The notes beneath the pieces are model-generated. The model was not told where the DNA came from. It did no database searches and saw only the letters and a list, made by a program, of their open reading frames with translations. A stretch of 64,000 bases of DNA from Primorskyibacter sedentarius (lineage in GTDB: Bacteria; Pseudomonadota; Alphaproteobacteria; Rhodobacterales; Rhodobacteraceae): NCBI RefSeq assembly GCF_004342065.1, contig NZ_SLZU01000001.1, forward strand, positions 496,001-560,000. The letters run 5' to 3'. This document shows positions 55,485-64,000 of this stretch, piece after piece. The number at the start of each line of letters is the position of its first letter. Position 1 is the stretch's first letter. A program made the translations under genes and the position numbers.

Positions 55485-57677
55485 ATGACCGATTTCACGA
55501 TGGCCACTGACAGCGACGGCGTTGCCGTCATCACCTGGGACGTTCCGGGCAAATCCATGAACGTCATGTCGCTGGAAGGCTTTGACCAGCTTGAGACGTT
55601 GATTGATGACGCTCTGGCCGATGAGGCCGTGAAAGGCATCGTCATCACCTCTGGCAAGTCCACCTTCGCGGGCGGCATGGATCTGAACATCATTGCCAAG
55701 ATGAAGCAAAGCGCAGGCGACGATCCTGCACGCGGGCTGTTCGAAGGGACGATGGCCAAGCACAAGCTGCTGCGCAAGATCGAACGCGCAGACATGGATG
55801 ACAAGAACAAGGGCGGCAAGCCGATTGCTGCCGCCCTGCCCGGCACGGCGCTTGGCATCGGCTATGAACTGCCGCTGGTCTGCCACCGCATTTTCTGCGC
55901 CGATGACCCCAAGGCAAAGATCGGCCTGCCAGAGATCATGGTCGGCATTTTCCCCGGCCTTGGCGGCACCACGCGGCTGGTGCGCAAGATGGGCGCGATG
56001 GCGGCCTCGCCATTCCTGCTCGAAGGCAAGCTTCTGGACCCCAAGAAAGCCAAGGCCGCGGGCCTGATCGACGAAGTCGTCGAAGATCCTCTCGCCGCCG
56101 CGAAGGCATGGGTGCTGCAAGCCGGCCCCGCCGATATCGTGAAGCCGTGGGATGCCAAGGGATACAAGATGCCCGGCGGCGCGCCCTATCACCCGGCAGG
56201 GTTCATGACCTTCGTGGGTGCCAGCGCGATGGTCAACGGCAAGACCAAGGGCGTCTATCCGGCGGCCAAGGCGTTGCTCTCTGCTGTTTACGAAGGTGCG
56301 ATGGTGCCCTTTGATACGGCGCTCAAGATCGAGGCGCGCTGGTTCACCAATGTGCTGCTGAACCCATCCTCGGGCGCGATGATTCGGTCGCTCTTCATCA
56401 ACAAGGAAGCGTTGGAAAAAGGCGCCAACCGTCCCGATGTGGCCGATGAGCGCGTCAAGAAAGTCGGCGTGTTGGGGGCCGGCATGATGGGTGCGGGCAT
56501 CGCGCTGGTATCCGCTCAGGCCGGGATCGAAGTTGTCCTGCTGGATCAGAAACAGTACGCCGCCGATCGGGGCCGCGAGTACACGGCCGGCCATATGGAC
56601 AAGGGCATCGCCCGCAAGAAAGCCACGCCCGAGAAGAAGGAAGAAGTGCTGTCCCGCATCACCGCCACCACCGATTATGCAGCGCTCAAGGGCTGCGACC
56701 TGATCGTCGAGGCGGTGTTCGAAGACCCAAAGATCAAGGCCGAGGTCACGCAAGCCGTCGAGGCCGTGATTGGCGAGGATTGCATCTTTGCCACCAACAC
56801 TTCGACCCTGCCGATCTCTGACCTGGCAAAGGCCAGCAAACGGCCCGAGCAGTTCATCGGCATCCACTTCTTCAGCCCGGTGGAAAAGATGATGCTGGTC
56901 GAGATCATCAAGGGCCGCGAAACCGGCACCCGCGCCGTTGCCAAGGCGCTGGATTTCGTGCGCCAGATCCGCAAGACGCCCATCGTGGTGAACGACGCGC
57001 GGTTCTTCTACGCCAACCGCTGCATCATCCCCTATATCAACGAAGGCATCCGCATGGTTGCCGAGGGCGTCTCGCCTGCACTGATCGAAAATGCCGCCAA
57101 GATGGTCGGCATGCCGCTGGGCCCGCTGCAGCTGGTGGATGAAACCTCCATTGATCTGGGCGCCAAGATTGCCCGCGCGACCAAGGCCGCGATGGGCGAT
57201 GCCTATCCTGACGGCGCGGTGGACGAGGTGATCTTCTGGATGGAGGCCGAAGGCCGTTTGGGCCGCAAGTCCAATGCCGGTTTCTACAGCTATGACGACA
57301 AGGGCAAGCGGCAGGGCCTGTGGTCCGGTCTGGGCGAGCGGTATGCGCAGGCCGACGAGCAGCCTTCGCTGGTCGAAGTGCAGCACCGGCTGCTCTTTGC
57401 TCAGGTGCTGGAAGCCGTGCGTGCGCTGGAAGAGGGCGTGCTGGAAGACATCCGCGAAGGTGATGTGGGCGCGATCCTTGGCTGGGGCTTTGCCCCGTGG
57501 TCGGGCGGCCCGTTCAGCTGGCTCGACATCATCGGCACGCCTTATGCTGCCGAACGTTGCGACCAGCTGACCGAAGCCTATGGCGACCGGTTCGCCTGCC
57601 CCGACCTGCTGCGCGAGATGGCAAGCAAGGGCCAGGAATTCTACGGCCGGTTTGGTCCCAAAGCCGCCGCAGCCTGA
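55485..57677 (+). CDS. fadB: Multifunctional fatty acid oxidation protein (FadB type)
   Basis: 730 residues, the usual FadB length. The N-terminal enoyl-CoA hydratase part has GKSTFAGGMDLN and PEIMVGIFPGLGGTTRL; the 3-hydroxyacyl-CoA dehydrogenase part begins VGVLGAGMMGAGIALVSAQAG (NAD site) and has HFFSPVEKMMLVEII with the catalytic histidine; the C-terminal repeat ends near GQEFYGRFGPKA. Start ATG 55485 after CGGAGAA. Works with the upstream thiolase. Confidence 0.94.
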   Translation: MTDFTMATDSDGVAVITWDVPGKSMNVMSLEGFDQLETLIDDALADEAVKGIVITSGKSTFAGGMDLNIIAKMKQSAGDDPARGLFEGTMAKHKLLRKIERADMDDKNKGGKPIAAALPGTALGIGYELPLVCHRIFCADDPKAKIGLPEIMVGIFPGLGGTTRLVRKMGAMAASPFLLEGKLLDPKKAKAAGLIDEVVEDPLAAAKAWVLQAGPADIVKPWDAKGYKMPGGAPYHPAGFMTFVGASAMVNGKTKGVYPAAKALLSAVYEGAMVPFDTALKIEARWFTNVLLNPSSGAMIRSLFINKEALEKGANRPDVADERVKKVGVLGAGMMGAGIALVSAQAGIEVVLLDQKQYAADRGREYTAGHMDKGIARKKATPEKKEEVLSRITATTDYAALKGCDLIVEAVFEDPKIKAEVTQAVEAVIGEDCIFATNTSTLPISDLAKASKRPEQFIGIHFFSPVEKMMLVEIIKGRETGTRAVAKALDFVRQIRKTPIVVNDARFFYANRCIIPYINEGIRMVAEGVSPALIENAAKMVGMPLGPLQLVDETSIDLGAKIARATKAAMGDAYPDGAVDEVIFWMEAEGRLGRKSNAGFYSYDDKGKRQGLWSGLGERYAQADEQPSLVEVQHRLLFAQVLEAVRALEEGVLEDIREGDVGAILGWGFAPWSGGPFSWLDIIGTPYAAERCDQLTEAYGDRFACPDLLREMASKGQEFYGRFGPKAAAA

Positions 57678-57686
57678 ACGATCAGC

Positions 57687-57708
57687 AGGGGGGCTATCCG
57701 GCCCCCCT
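57687..57708 (+). terminator. GC-rich hairpin after fadB
   Basis: AGGGGGGC (57687-57694) pairs with GCCCCCCT (57701-57708). No clear T-run, so efficiency is uncertain. Confidence 0.5.
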
Positions 57709-58018
57709 CGCCTCTACGGGCTACGGCCTCTCCAAGCCATCCGCGGCCCGTTAGAGAGCGGAGATTGGCTTTCCCGGAGATCTGACACCCTGCCCGACAG
57801 GCTGTCCGTAAAGAAAGGCCGAGTGATTTGCGGCCTGATTTTCTGCGATCAGATTTTGACCAGATCGGTTTGGCAAAGGTTAACTGCGTTATCCGCCCAG
57901 CGACAAAGACCGTGACAGAAATCAAGAACTTCGGCACTCTGTACCCGCGGCCTTTGCATGGTGCCGCACGGGAAACGGACCAGGGGACCAGCTCATATCG
58001 CGGCGCAGTGACAAAAAT
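57709..58018. other. Intergenic region before the MarR gene
   Basis: About 310 bases. Contains CGATC...GATCG around 57847-57868, a possible MarR operator, and otherwise no convincing promoter. Short open frames in two registers run toward the MarR gene without family resemblance except the in-frame stretch from ~58034 noted under that gene. Confidence 0.35.
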
Positions 58019-58072
58019 ACGGATGGGACAGAGATCAAACTCGGACGGCTCGGGACGTCTTTAGGCTTCCTG

Positions 58073-58456
58073 TTGCGCATCGCCCAGATAGATTCGTTTG
58101 AATCCTTCTATCAAACACTGTCGGAACATGGCCTGCGCCCCGGCGAATTCTCGGTACTTTGGCTGCTATACGAAACCCCCGGCATCCGGCAGGGCGCTCT
58201 GGCCCGGCACTTGCGGATCAAGCGCCCCCACATGACCAAGATGATCCAGAACTTCGAAGAGCGCGGCCTGGTCACGCGCACCGTGCCCGACAGCGACCGG
58301 CGCGGGATGGAGCTGCGCCTCACCGCCAAGGGTCACAAGTTTGTCGAGGAGAGGCAGGAGGCCTTCTTCAACTTCGCCGACAGTGAGCTGGACCGGCTGG
58401 ACCCCGAGGAGGCGCAGCAGCTCATCACGCTCCTGCGCAAGTTTCTGGGGTTTTGA
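58073..58456 (+). CDS. MarR family transcriptional regulator
   Basis: 127 residues from the first conventional start, a TTG. Winged helix visible in HGLRPGEFSVLWLLYETPGIRQGALARHLRIKRPHMTKMIQNFEERGLVTRTVPDSDRRGMELRLT. The in-frame sequence just upstream (LGRLGTSLGFLL) looks like the usual first helix of MarR proteins but has no ATG, GTG or TTG after the TAA at 57881. An ACG at 58019 sits where an ATG would be expected. Either a rare start is used or a small mutation has damaged the 5' end. Confidence 0.8.
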   Translation: MRIAQIDSFESFYQTLSEHGLRPGEFSVLWLLYETPGIRQGALARHLRIKRPHMTKMIQNFEERGLVTRTVPDSDRRGMELRLTAKGHKFVEERQEAFFNFADSELDRLDPEEAQQLITLLRKFLGF

Positions 58457-58537
58457 CGCAATCCATTTGCACCAGAACCCGCGCGTTGGCCGGGCAGAGA
58501 ACGACCCCGCCCAGCGAGGTCTGCCGCCTTGCGCCAT

Positions 58538-59329
58538 TCAAACGTTGCGAATGATTTTGACCAGATCGTCGTAAAGATCGCCATTGGCCACGAGAGGATC
58601 GCCATCAACCAATGGGTCGTGACCTTCGCGGACCGGACCGACAAGCCCGCCTGCCTCGGACACGAGCAGCATTCCGGCCGCGATGTCCCAGATCTTCACT
58701 TCGCGCTCCCAGTAGCCTTCGTAGCGGCCTGCGGCGACATAAGCCAGATCAAGCGCCGCGCTTCCCGACTGGCGCAGCCCTGCGCATTCCGGCATCAGCC
58801 TTGCAATATCCTGCATCGTCGCCGGCAGGGTACGCTTTGTGCCAAACGGCACCCCGGTTGCGAAAACCGCATCCGTCATCCGGCTACGTCCCGAGACGCG
58901 CAGGCGGCGGTTGTCGTTCAGCCAGGTGCCAGAGCCTTTTTCGGCGTAGAACATCTCGTCTTTGGCAGCGTCGAAAACGACGGCCGATACGATCTGGCCC
59001 TTGTGTTCCAGCGCGATGGAAACCGCCCAATGCGGCAAGCCGTGCAAAAAGTTGGAGGTTCCGTCCAGCGGGTCGACGATCCAGCGGCGCGTCGGATCCT
59101 TGCCTGCGATCTCGCCGCCCTCTTCGGCCAGCCAGCCATAGGTGGGGCGCGCCTCAAGCAGCGCTTCCTTCAGAATTTCTTCGGAGGCCAGATCCGCTTT
59201 GGTCACGAAATCTCCGGCACCTTTGCGAGACACCTGAAGGTTCTCGACCTCGCGAAAGTCCTTGACCAAAGACCGTCCCGCCTTGCGAGCCGCCTTGATC
59301 ATGATGTTGAGATTTGCACTGCCCTGCAT
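58538..59329 (-). CDS. suhB: Inositol monophosphatase family protein (SuhB-like)
   Basis: 263 residues. Mg-dependent phosphatase: EEGGEIAG, WIVDPLDGTSNFLHG and WDIAAGMLLVSEAGG are the three metal-binding blocks. Starts MQGSANLNIMIKAARKAG as in alphaproteobacterial SuhB. May act on inositol phosphate or a related sugar phosphate, or as an RNA polymerase-associated factor as known for SuhB in enterobacteria. Confidence 0.92.
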   Translation of the reverse strand: MQGSANLNIMIKAARKAGRSLVKDFREVENLQVSRKGAGDFVTKADLASEEILKEALLEARPTYGWLAEEGGEIAGKDPTRRWIVDPLDGTSNFLHGLPHWAVSIALEHKGQIVSAVVFDAAKDEMFYAEKGSGTWLNDNRRLRVSGRSRMTDAVFATGVPFGTKRTLPATMQDIARLMPECAGLRQSGSAALDLAYVAAGRYEGYWEREVKIWDIAAGMLLVSEAGGLVGPVREGHDPLVDGDPLVANGDLYDDLVKIIRNV

Positions 59330-59758
59330 CGCGCCGGTTCCTCATCTAATCAGGCCGCGCGTATACGCGCCCTGAACGACATTGCCAAGGGGCGTGGGCG
59401 ATGGCGGCAATTGGAAGGCAGTGACATGGCAACTGTCGCCCGCCAAAATCGGCTCAGACTTCGAGCATTCCGGCCTGCCTCAAGCGGGTCTTGTCAGATT
59501 TTCAGTGCAAAAGCTGCCGGATACGCTGCCTTTTGACCGGGCTGCGTCTTTCATCCGAACCTACAGTCTTCAGTGCCGCGCAGCACAGCCCATGACGACA
59601 AAACGCCAGAAATCCTCTGAAGGATACCGTGCGCATCCATCCCCGGCCGCGGACGCCCCGACGTGCAAGAGTTGTGCGATTGTCCAGGACATAAGGCAAT
59701 CAGCCTCCCAAAAACCGAAACTTTACAGTTCCTTACATGACATCTTGGCCGCAACTCG
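59330..59758. other. Intergenic stretch, nothing firm
   Basis: 429 bases. A plus-strand frame from 59382 reads on past 59758 into the antisense of the DUF2177 gene, with no recognisable motif and a weak start. Near the left end GCGCGTATACGCGC is palindromic. No tRNA, riboswitch or strong terminator seen. Confidence 0.4.
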
Positions 59759-60157
59759 TCAAGAGAGAGCGCGGGTGATCAACACGCCTGCAAGCGCCGA
59801 AACGCCGGTCAGGACAGTTCCCCATGCCAGATCGGTCGCCACCATGTGCCAATGCCACCCCTTCAACGTTGCGAAATTGGTGAATTCGTAAGTGCCGTAC
59901 GCCATTGCCCCCAACAGTGCCCCCGTGAAGAAGGCCTGCGGCGGGGCGTCCGCGCGCAGTGCAGGCAACGACACGAAATAGATCAGCCCGGCCACGTAAA
60001 AAAGGTAGAACCCGGCTGCGGCCCCAAGGTTGAGCGTTTCGCTCAGCGTGTTGCCGATGTGCCGCTCAAACAGGGGGCGCATCACCGTTTTCAGCATCAC
60101 CGCGTCCAGCCCGAGGAAAACCACGGCGGTCGAGACGTAAAGGATGATCAGATGCAT
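59759..60157 (-). CDS. DUF2177 membrane protein
   Basis: 132 residues from MHLIILYVSTAVVFLGLDAVML. Four hydrophobic segments; the conserved MAYGTYEFTNFATLKGWHW lies near 92-110, typical of DUF2177. Inner membrane, function unknown. The start was placed at this ATG because the longer frame lacks homology. Confidence 0.85.
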   Translation of the reverse strand: MHLIILYVSTAVVFLGLDAVMLKTVMRPLFERHIGNTLSETLNLGAAAGFYLFYVAGLIYFVSLPALRADAPPQAFFTGALLGAMAYGTYEFTNFATLKGWHWHMVATDLAWGTVLTGVSALAGVLITRALS

Positions 60158-60243
60158 GGGCGCCCTCGTTTGTTGCGTGTCTTGGGTACGTAACCGGGGG
60201 GCGGGCGGATCAGTTTTCGACTGCGTGCAGGCAGGCACAAATG

Positions 60244-60270
60244 AAAAAGGGCGGCCACGACGGGCCGCCC
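60244..60270 (-). terminator. Terminator of the outer-membrane barrel gene
   Basis: Minus strand GGGCGGCC (60270-60263), loop of six, GGCCGCCC (60256-60249), then TTTTT. Strong intrinsic terminator 40 bases after the stop. Confidence 0.85.
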
Positions 60271-60309
60271 TCTTCAACCGGGGCTCACGCTCCGGTCAAG
60301 GATATCGCT

Positions 60310-60927
60310 TCAGAAACGGTAGTTGACCGAGATGGTCGCTGTGGTTGCGGAGGCTTCGACGTCGTCAATCTCGAAATCGTCGAACTCATGGTAGAGAACT
60401 TCGCCACCGATGGTGACCTTCTCTGTGACGAAATGCTCGGCACCCAGACCGACGAAGTAACCGTTGGAGTCACCAAGATCGACGGTGTCTTCTTCAGTGA
60501 AGGCCTTGGCATAGCCGCCGGTCCCGTAAAGGAAGGTGCGATCAAGATCGACACCGGCGCGCAGACCGGCCCGGAAGACCTTGTCCAGCGTTGCGGCGCC
60601 ATCTACGTCAATGTCGGCCTCGTCATATTGCAGGCCGCCACCGACAACGTAGTTGCCAAAGTCGTAGTCGTAATACGCGCGCAGACCGTAAAGGCCGCCG
60701 TCACCTTCGACGCCACCGGCGTTGTCAGTTTCGATATCACCGAAGCCCACTTGCGCACCGATCGACGGACCGGTCCAGTCATAGACGGGCGCAGGGGCCG
60801 TAACGACGACGGGCGCGGCAGGCTCTGCTTCGCTGAGCGTGTTGTCGAGGCTGCCGGCAAAGGCGGGGGCGGCGATTGCGGTGGTTGCGGCCAGCGCCGC
60901 GGCGAAAGACAATTTGGATGCAGACAT
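60310..60927 (-). CDS. Outer-membrane beta-barrel protein, porin-like
   Basis: 205 residues; AGGAG before ATG. Signal peptide 1-24 (cleaved after AFA). After a Pro/Ala/Val linker (AAPVVVTAPAPVYDW) come eight alternating amphipathic strands, such as FGNYVVGGGLQYD and KVTIGGEVLYHEF, ending with a terminal phenylalanine (VNYRF), the outer-membrane assembly signal. Resembles Omp25-type small barrels. Acidic surface is evident. Confidence 0.88.
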   Translation of the reverse strand: MSASKLSFAAALAATTAIAAPAFAGSLDNTLSEAEPAAPVVVTAPAPVYDWTGPSIGAQVGFGDIETDNAGGVEGDGGLYGLRAYYDYDFGNYVVGGGLQYDEADIDVDGAATLDKVFRAGLRAGVDLDRTFLYGTGGYAKAFTEEDTVDLGDSNGYFVGLGAEHFVTEKVTIGGEVLYHEFDDFEIDDVEASATTATISVNYRF

Positions 60928-61280
60928 ATGTCATACTCCTCGTTCTAGTGTTTCCATCTGGGCGCCCGGTTCTGCCGAGCGTCTGAGGGATAAATAGGTA
61001 GAGGCTGCACACAGTTCCTTCACGCGGCAGTCACGAAACTGTGCCGTGTTCCGGGCGCAACAGAGGCTGATTTCAGCCTATGGTTTCCGTGGGTTACGGC
61101 AAGGTATGTCCGGCCCCGCTCAATGGCGCATCAAGCCTTACAGACAAGGCCCCGGCGCGTGGCCGGGGCGCGTAGAAAGCGTTGACAGGGCGGCGCAATA
61201 GTCCACCGGCCCTACGATGCAAGGGCCGAAACGGTGTAAATTTCTGGCGCCCCGGAACTTGAAGCGCTCTGACCCGCTTC
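60928..61280. other. Intergenic stretch with small inverted repeats
   Basis: 353 bases. Contains AGGCTGA-TT-TCAGCCT near 61066-61082 and the hairpin GCCCCGGC/GCCGGGGC (61149-61156 with 61162-61169), the latter perhaps ending thyX transcripts though it has no T-run. Two minus-strand GGAAC occurrences here lack a CGTT at the right distance. No gene recognised. Confidence 0.4.
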
Positions 61281-62198
61281 CTAGTTTCCGTCGTTTTGCA
61301 GAACGCCCATGAACTCGCGCCATTCACCTTTGGACATGCCGGAATTTTCCTGGTTCACATCCTCGCCCTTCAGCATCCGGCGCACGCAATCCAGCGCGCT
61401 TGAGGACAGCGTGGCACCGCCCATGCGATAATCCGCAAAGGCCTTGTAGGCAAAGGGAACCCAGTCGGCGACGACGTCACAAATGGCATCCGCATAGACG
61501 CGGATTTCGTACTGCGCATGGGCATCGGCGCGCAGACGCAGGAAATGCAGCAGGTTGTGCAGGTCAACCTTCCAATACCATTGGGTATAGATATTGGCGG
61601 GCAGGTTCATGCGCGCCAATTCCCGCGCAAGGCCTTGCTGACCCTCTTGGCCGATCATCTCTTCGTAGTGATCATAGGCGCGCATGGCGTCGTCACGCAG
61701 GTAGCGCAGAACGCGGTCTGCCTCTTCATCGGTCAAGGCCTCGCCGCGCCCCTGATTGTTGACGACAGATTGCGCGGCGAGCGCTTCCGGCTCGGGAATG
61801 TAGAATTCGCGGTCCAGGATCGAATAGCGCGCAGAGTATTCGTTCACATTGGCCGTCCGGTGACGGATCCACTGCCGCGCGACGAAAACGGGCAGCTTGA
61901 CGTGCAGCTTGACCTCACACATTTCGAACGGGGTCGAATGCCAGTGCCGCATCAGGTAGCGGATCAGCCCCTCGTCATTCTGCACCGATTTCGTGCCCCG
62001 GCCATAGCTGACCCGGGCCGCCTGACAGATCGCGGAATCGTCGCCCATATAGTCGATGACCCGCACGAAACCGTGGTCCAGCACAGGAATCGCCTTGTAG
62101 AGATGCTGTTCCATGCCGGGGGACGTCGCACGAAGCGTCTCGCGCGGAGAGCTGCGAAGCTCGTCGATTTCAGCCTGCTGATCGGGCGAGAGGGACAT
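61281..62198 (-). CDS. thyX: FAD-dependent thymidylate synthase
   Basis: 305 residues from ATG 62198, which has AAGGATT upstream; ATG 62216 has none. ThyX motif [14 protein letters not shown] (RHR-x7-S) is intact. Makes dTMP from dUMP with methylene-tetrahydrofolate and NADPH. Sequence around [20 protein letters not shown] supplies FAD contacts. Single gene. Confidence 0.95.
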   Translation of the reverse strand: MSLSPDQQAEIDELRSSPRETLRATSPGMEQHLYKAIPVLDHGFVRVIDYMGDDSAICQAARVSYGRGTKSVQNDEGLIRYLMRHWHSTPFEMCEVKLHVKLPVFVARQWIRHRTANVNEYSARYSILDREFYIPEPEALAAQSVVNNQGRGEALTDEEADRVLRYLRDDAMRAYDHYEEMIGQEGQQGLARELARMNLPANIYTQWYWKVDLHNLLHFLRLRADAHAQYEIRVYADAICDVVADWVPFAYKAFADYRMGGATLSSSALDCVRRMLKGEDVNQENSGMSKGEWREFMGVLQNDGN

Positions 62199-62447
62199 GG
62201 GCGAATCCTTTGGCATTAGATGAGTCGAGCCGAACCATATCTTGACGACGCAACGCGATAAACCACTAGATCAGGGAAACCGCACTTAACCCTGTGGACG
62301 TGGCCGAAACTGATCTGAACAACCGGTTGCCCACCACTTGAGGTCGGCCCGTTTACCCGCCGGATTTGTGCAGCCCGGACCCGGCGCTCTCGACATCTGC
62401 GAGGACAGCCCTATCGTGGCGAGCAGTCAAAACTACGGGAGAATGAC

Positions 62448-62876
62448 ATGCCCCTACGCTACCTGCACACCATGGTTCGCGTGAAGGATCTGGAGAAATC
62501 CATGGCCTTCTACGAGCTTTTGGGCCTGAAGGAAACGCGCCGGATCGACAATGACAAAGGGCGCTTCAGCCTTGTCTTCATGGCCCCTCCGGGTCAGGAG
62601 GAATGCCCGGTCGAGCTGACCTATAATTGGGATGGCGATGACGGCCTGCCATCCGACAGCCGCCATTTTGGCCATCTTGCCTACCGCGTCGACAATATTT
62701 ACGAGCTTTGCCAGAAGCTTCAGGATAACGGGGTGACGATCAACCGGCCGCCCCGAGATGGCCACATGGCGTTCGTGCGCTCCCCCGATAACATTTCCAT
62801 CGAGCTGCTTCAGGAAGGCGACGACCTGCCGCCGCAAGAACCCTGGGCCAGCATGGAAAACACGGGCCATTGGTAA
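62448..62876 (+). CDS. gloA: Lactoylglutathione lyase (glyoxalase I)
   Basis: 142 residues; GGGAGAATGAC before ATG. Two VOC half-domains: YLHTMVRVKDLEKSMAFYE with the metal histidine, and HFGHLAYRVDNIYELCQKL with the second; glutamate ligands in PVELTYNW and ISIELLQE. Detoxifies methylglyoxal as the glutathione hemithioacetal. Confidence 0.94.
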   Translation: MPLRYLHTMVRVKDLEKSMAFYELLGLKETRRIDNDKGRFSLVFMAPPGQEECPVELTYNWDGDDGLPSDSRHFGHLAYRVDNIYELCQKLQDNGVTINRPPRDGHMAFVRSPDNISIELLQEGDDLPPQEPWASMENTGHW

Positions 62877-63571
62877 GGGCGCTGGCGGTCCTGTTGGCGC
62901 TTTGCGCGGCTGCTGAGGCGACCGCGCAGTGCCGACTGGCGCTGGCATTGGCGCTCGACGTATCCTCTTCGGTGGACGCGGACGAGCATGACCTTCAGCG
63001 TCGCGGCATGGCGGCGGCGCTGAATGACCGCGACATTCGTGACGCAATCCTATCCGGCGCACCCGGTCATGTCGCGATTGCCGCCTATGAATGGAGCGGA
63101 CGGGACAAGCAGGCGATGCTGCTTGACTGGACGGTGCTGGAATCCGAAGCGCAGATCGACCGCGCGGTAGCGGCCCTGCTACTGCCCGAACGCAGCCATG
63201 ACAACTTTCCGACAGCGATGGGTTACGCGCTTGGATATGGCGCGACGCTTCTTGACCGCGGGCCGCGCTGCACCCGCAAAGTCCTTGATCTGTCTGGCGA
63301 CGGGCGCAGCAATGAAGGGTTCCCGCCCGCGCTGGCCTATCGCCACTTTCCCTTTGAAAGGATAACCGTGAATGGCCTTGCCGTGCTGGAGGACGGGCCG
63401 GAACTGGCGGAGTATTTCGCACAGGAAGTGATCCGCGGGCCCCGCGCCTTTGTTGAGGTATCGCAGGGGTATGAAGGCTATCAACAGGCCATGACACGCA
63501 AGCTGTTTCGGGAAATCAATGATCTGGCCGTGGGGCAGGCCGGGCCGCCGTCAGCAGGCTCTCGGGGATGA
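62870..63571 (+). CDS. DUF1194 secreted VWA-like protein
   Basis: 233 residues from a TTG overlapping the gloA stop by 7 bases; no better start exists nearby, so the start is tentative. Signal peptide 1-20. MIDAS-like DVSSSVD at 30-36, AYEWSGRDKQ, DLSGDGRSNEG. Exported metal-binding VWA-like domain of unknown role. Its TGA overlaps the ATG of a second copy. Confidence 0.85.
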   Translation: MVRALAVLLALCAAAEATAQCRLALALALDVSSSVDADEHDLQRRGMAAALNDRDIRDAILSGAPGHVAIAAYEWSGRDKQAMLLDWTVLESEAQIDRAVAALLLPERSHDNFPTAMGYALGYGATLLDRGPRCTRKVLDLSGDGRSNEGFPPALAYRHFPFERITVNGLAVLEDGPELAEYFAQEVIRGPRAFVEVSQGYEGYQQAMTRKLFREINDLAVGQAGPPSAGSRG

Positions 63572-64000
63572 GCGGGACCGCAACCCTGATGCGGCGGCTT
63601 ATGGCTGGGGGTGCGCTGGTGGCGTCGCTCACTGCGGGCATCGCGCAGGCTGACTGCCGTCAAGCGCTGGCGCTGGGGCTGGATGTTTCGGGCTCTGTCG
63701 ACAGCGCCGAATATGCGCTTCAGATGCAAGGGCTGGCAAATGCGTTGCTGCATCCGGAAGTGCAGGCGGCGTTGCTGTCGGATACCGCCTCCGTCGTTTG
63801 GCTGTCGGTCTTTGAATGGAGCGGCCCCACCAGCCAGCGTCTCACCCTGCCATGGACGCGAATCGACAGCGCCCCCGCGATTGCCAATGTTGCAACGATC
63901 CTGCGAGAGGCACCGCGCCCCTCGGGCGATCCTTCGACGGCGATCGGTTCCTCTATGCTGTACGGTGGTGCGCTTCTCGCCGAACAGGCCACCTGCCCCA
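63568..64000 (+). CDS. DUF1194 secreted VWA-like protein, cut by the right edge
   Basis: 144 residues visible. ATGA overlap with the preceding paralogue. Signal peptide near 1-28 (cleaved after AQA), DVSGSVD as the metal site, VFEWSGPTSQR matching the first copy's YEWSGRDKQ. The two lie in tandem and probably arose by duplication; they could form a complex. Confidence 0.85.
   Translation, partial: MSGTATLMRRLMAGGALVASLTAGIAQADCRQALALGLDVSGSVDSAEYALQMQGLANALLHPEVQAALLSDTASVVWLSVFEWSGPTSQRLTLPWTRIDSAPAIANVATILREAPRPSGDPSTAIGSSMLYGGALLAEQATCP

Noticed and set aside
55023-57386. 787-residue minus-strand frame opposite fadB
   Set aside because: Antisense shadow of a high-GC gene; the plus strand has complete FadB motifs.
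57828-58064. 78-residue plus-strand frame ending just before the MarR gene
   Set aside because: Out of frame with the MarR first-helix sequence, which is the better reading; no homology seen.
59382-59891. 169-residue plus-strand frame after suhB
   Set aside because: No family resemblance, overlaps the 3' end of the DUF2177 gene on the other strand, weak start.
61100-61280. Hairpins and a TTGACA considered as a small RNA downstream of thyX
   Set aside because: No matching -10 element, no U-tract after the hairpin, and no ordered set of stems as at 37.6 kb.

Overview
This 64 kb window is GC-rich chromosomal DNA from an alphaproteobacterium, most likely the Rhodobacterales (roseobacter group). 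The evidence is the gene families present, the many ATGA/GTGA overlaps between operon genes, and the PhyR/NepR/EcfG general stress locus. I do not assign a genus. Coding density is high. I saw no insertion sequence, prophage or CRISPR array. Two tRNA genes are present, Val(UAC) and Gly(UCC).

Layout, left to right. 1-3.3 kb: assimilatory sulfate reduction (sulfite reductase, cut by the left edge; 4Fe-4S CysH; DUF934) and a ferredoxin-NADP reductase. 3.4-5.4 kb: an alanine-rich membrane-anchored protein divergent from infC, which appears to start at AUA. 5.5-10 kb: Cox/XdhC-type maturation genes for a molybdenum hydroxylase, without the hydroxylase. 10.2-16.1 kb: a tight run of three related glycosyltransferases (one fused to a sulfotransferase-like domain), a sulfotransferase and an FkbM methyltransferase. 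16.2-19.7 kb: pyrC, pyrE, dnaB. 20-21.2 kb: a cytochrome P450. 21.2-27.8 kb: a peptide ABC transporter operon containing an M24 peptidase. 28.1-31.9 kb: two PLP aminotransferases and an MFS exporter.

32.1-37.8 kb is the most interesting stretch. It holds phyR divergent from nepR-ecfG-histidine kinase, with a DUF1328 gene on one side and a PRC-barrel/AI-2E operon on the other. Five exact matches to the EcfG promoter pattern (GGAAC-N16/17-CGTT) lie here, two of them interleaved on opposite strands between phyR and nepR. A gene-free stretch at 37.57-37.8 kb on the minus strand has an EcfG-like promoter, several consecutive stem-loops (one with a C-rich, anti-Shine-Dalgarno-like loop) and a strong terminator. 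I propose it as an undescribed small RNA of the general stress regulon.

38.4-49.4 kb: a membrane protein, an aroQ-oxidoreductase-aroE cluster, pyrD with small neighbours, a secreted 5'-nucleotidase, a methyltransferase, and a MATE exporter with two hotdog thioesterases. 49.5-57.7 kb: fatty-acid beta-oxidation (two MerR regulators, acyl-CoA dehydrogenase, GST, thiolase, FadB-type protein), with the remnant of a second acyl-CoA dehydrogenase. 58-64 kb: MarR, inositol-phosphatase family, DUF2177, an outer-membrane barrel, thyX, gloA, and two tandem secreted VWA-like DUF1194 genes, the last cut by the right edge.

Starts were chosen by hand from ribosome-binding sites, overlaps and family N-termini. 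Functions come from motifs I could recognise by eye; no database search was run.
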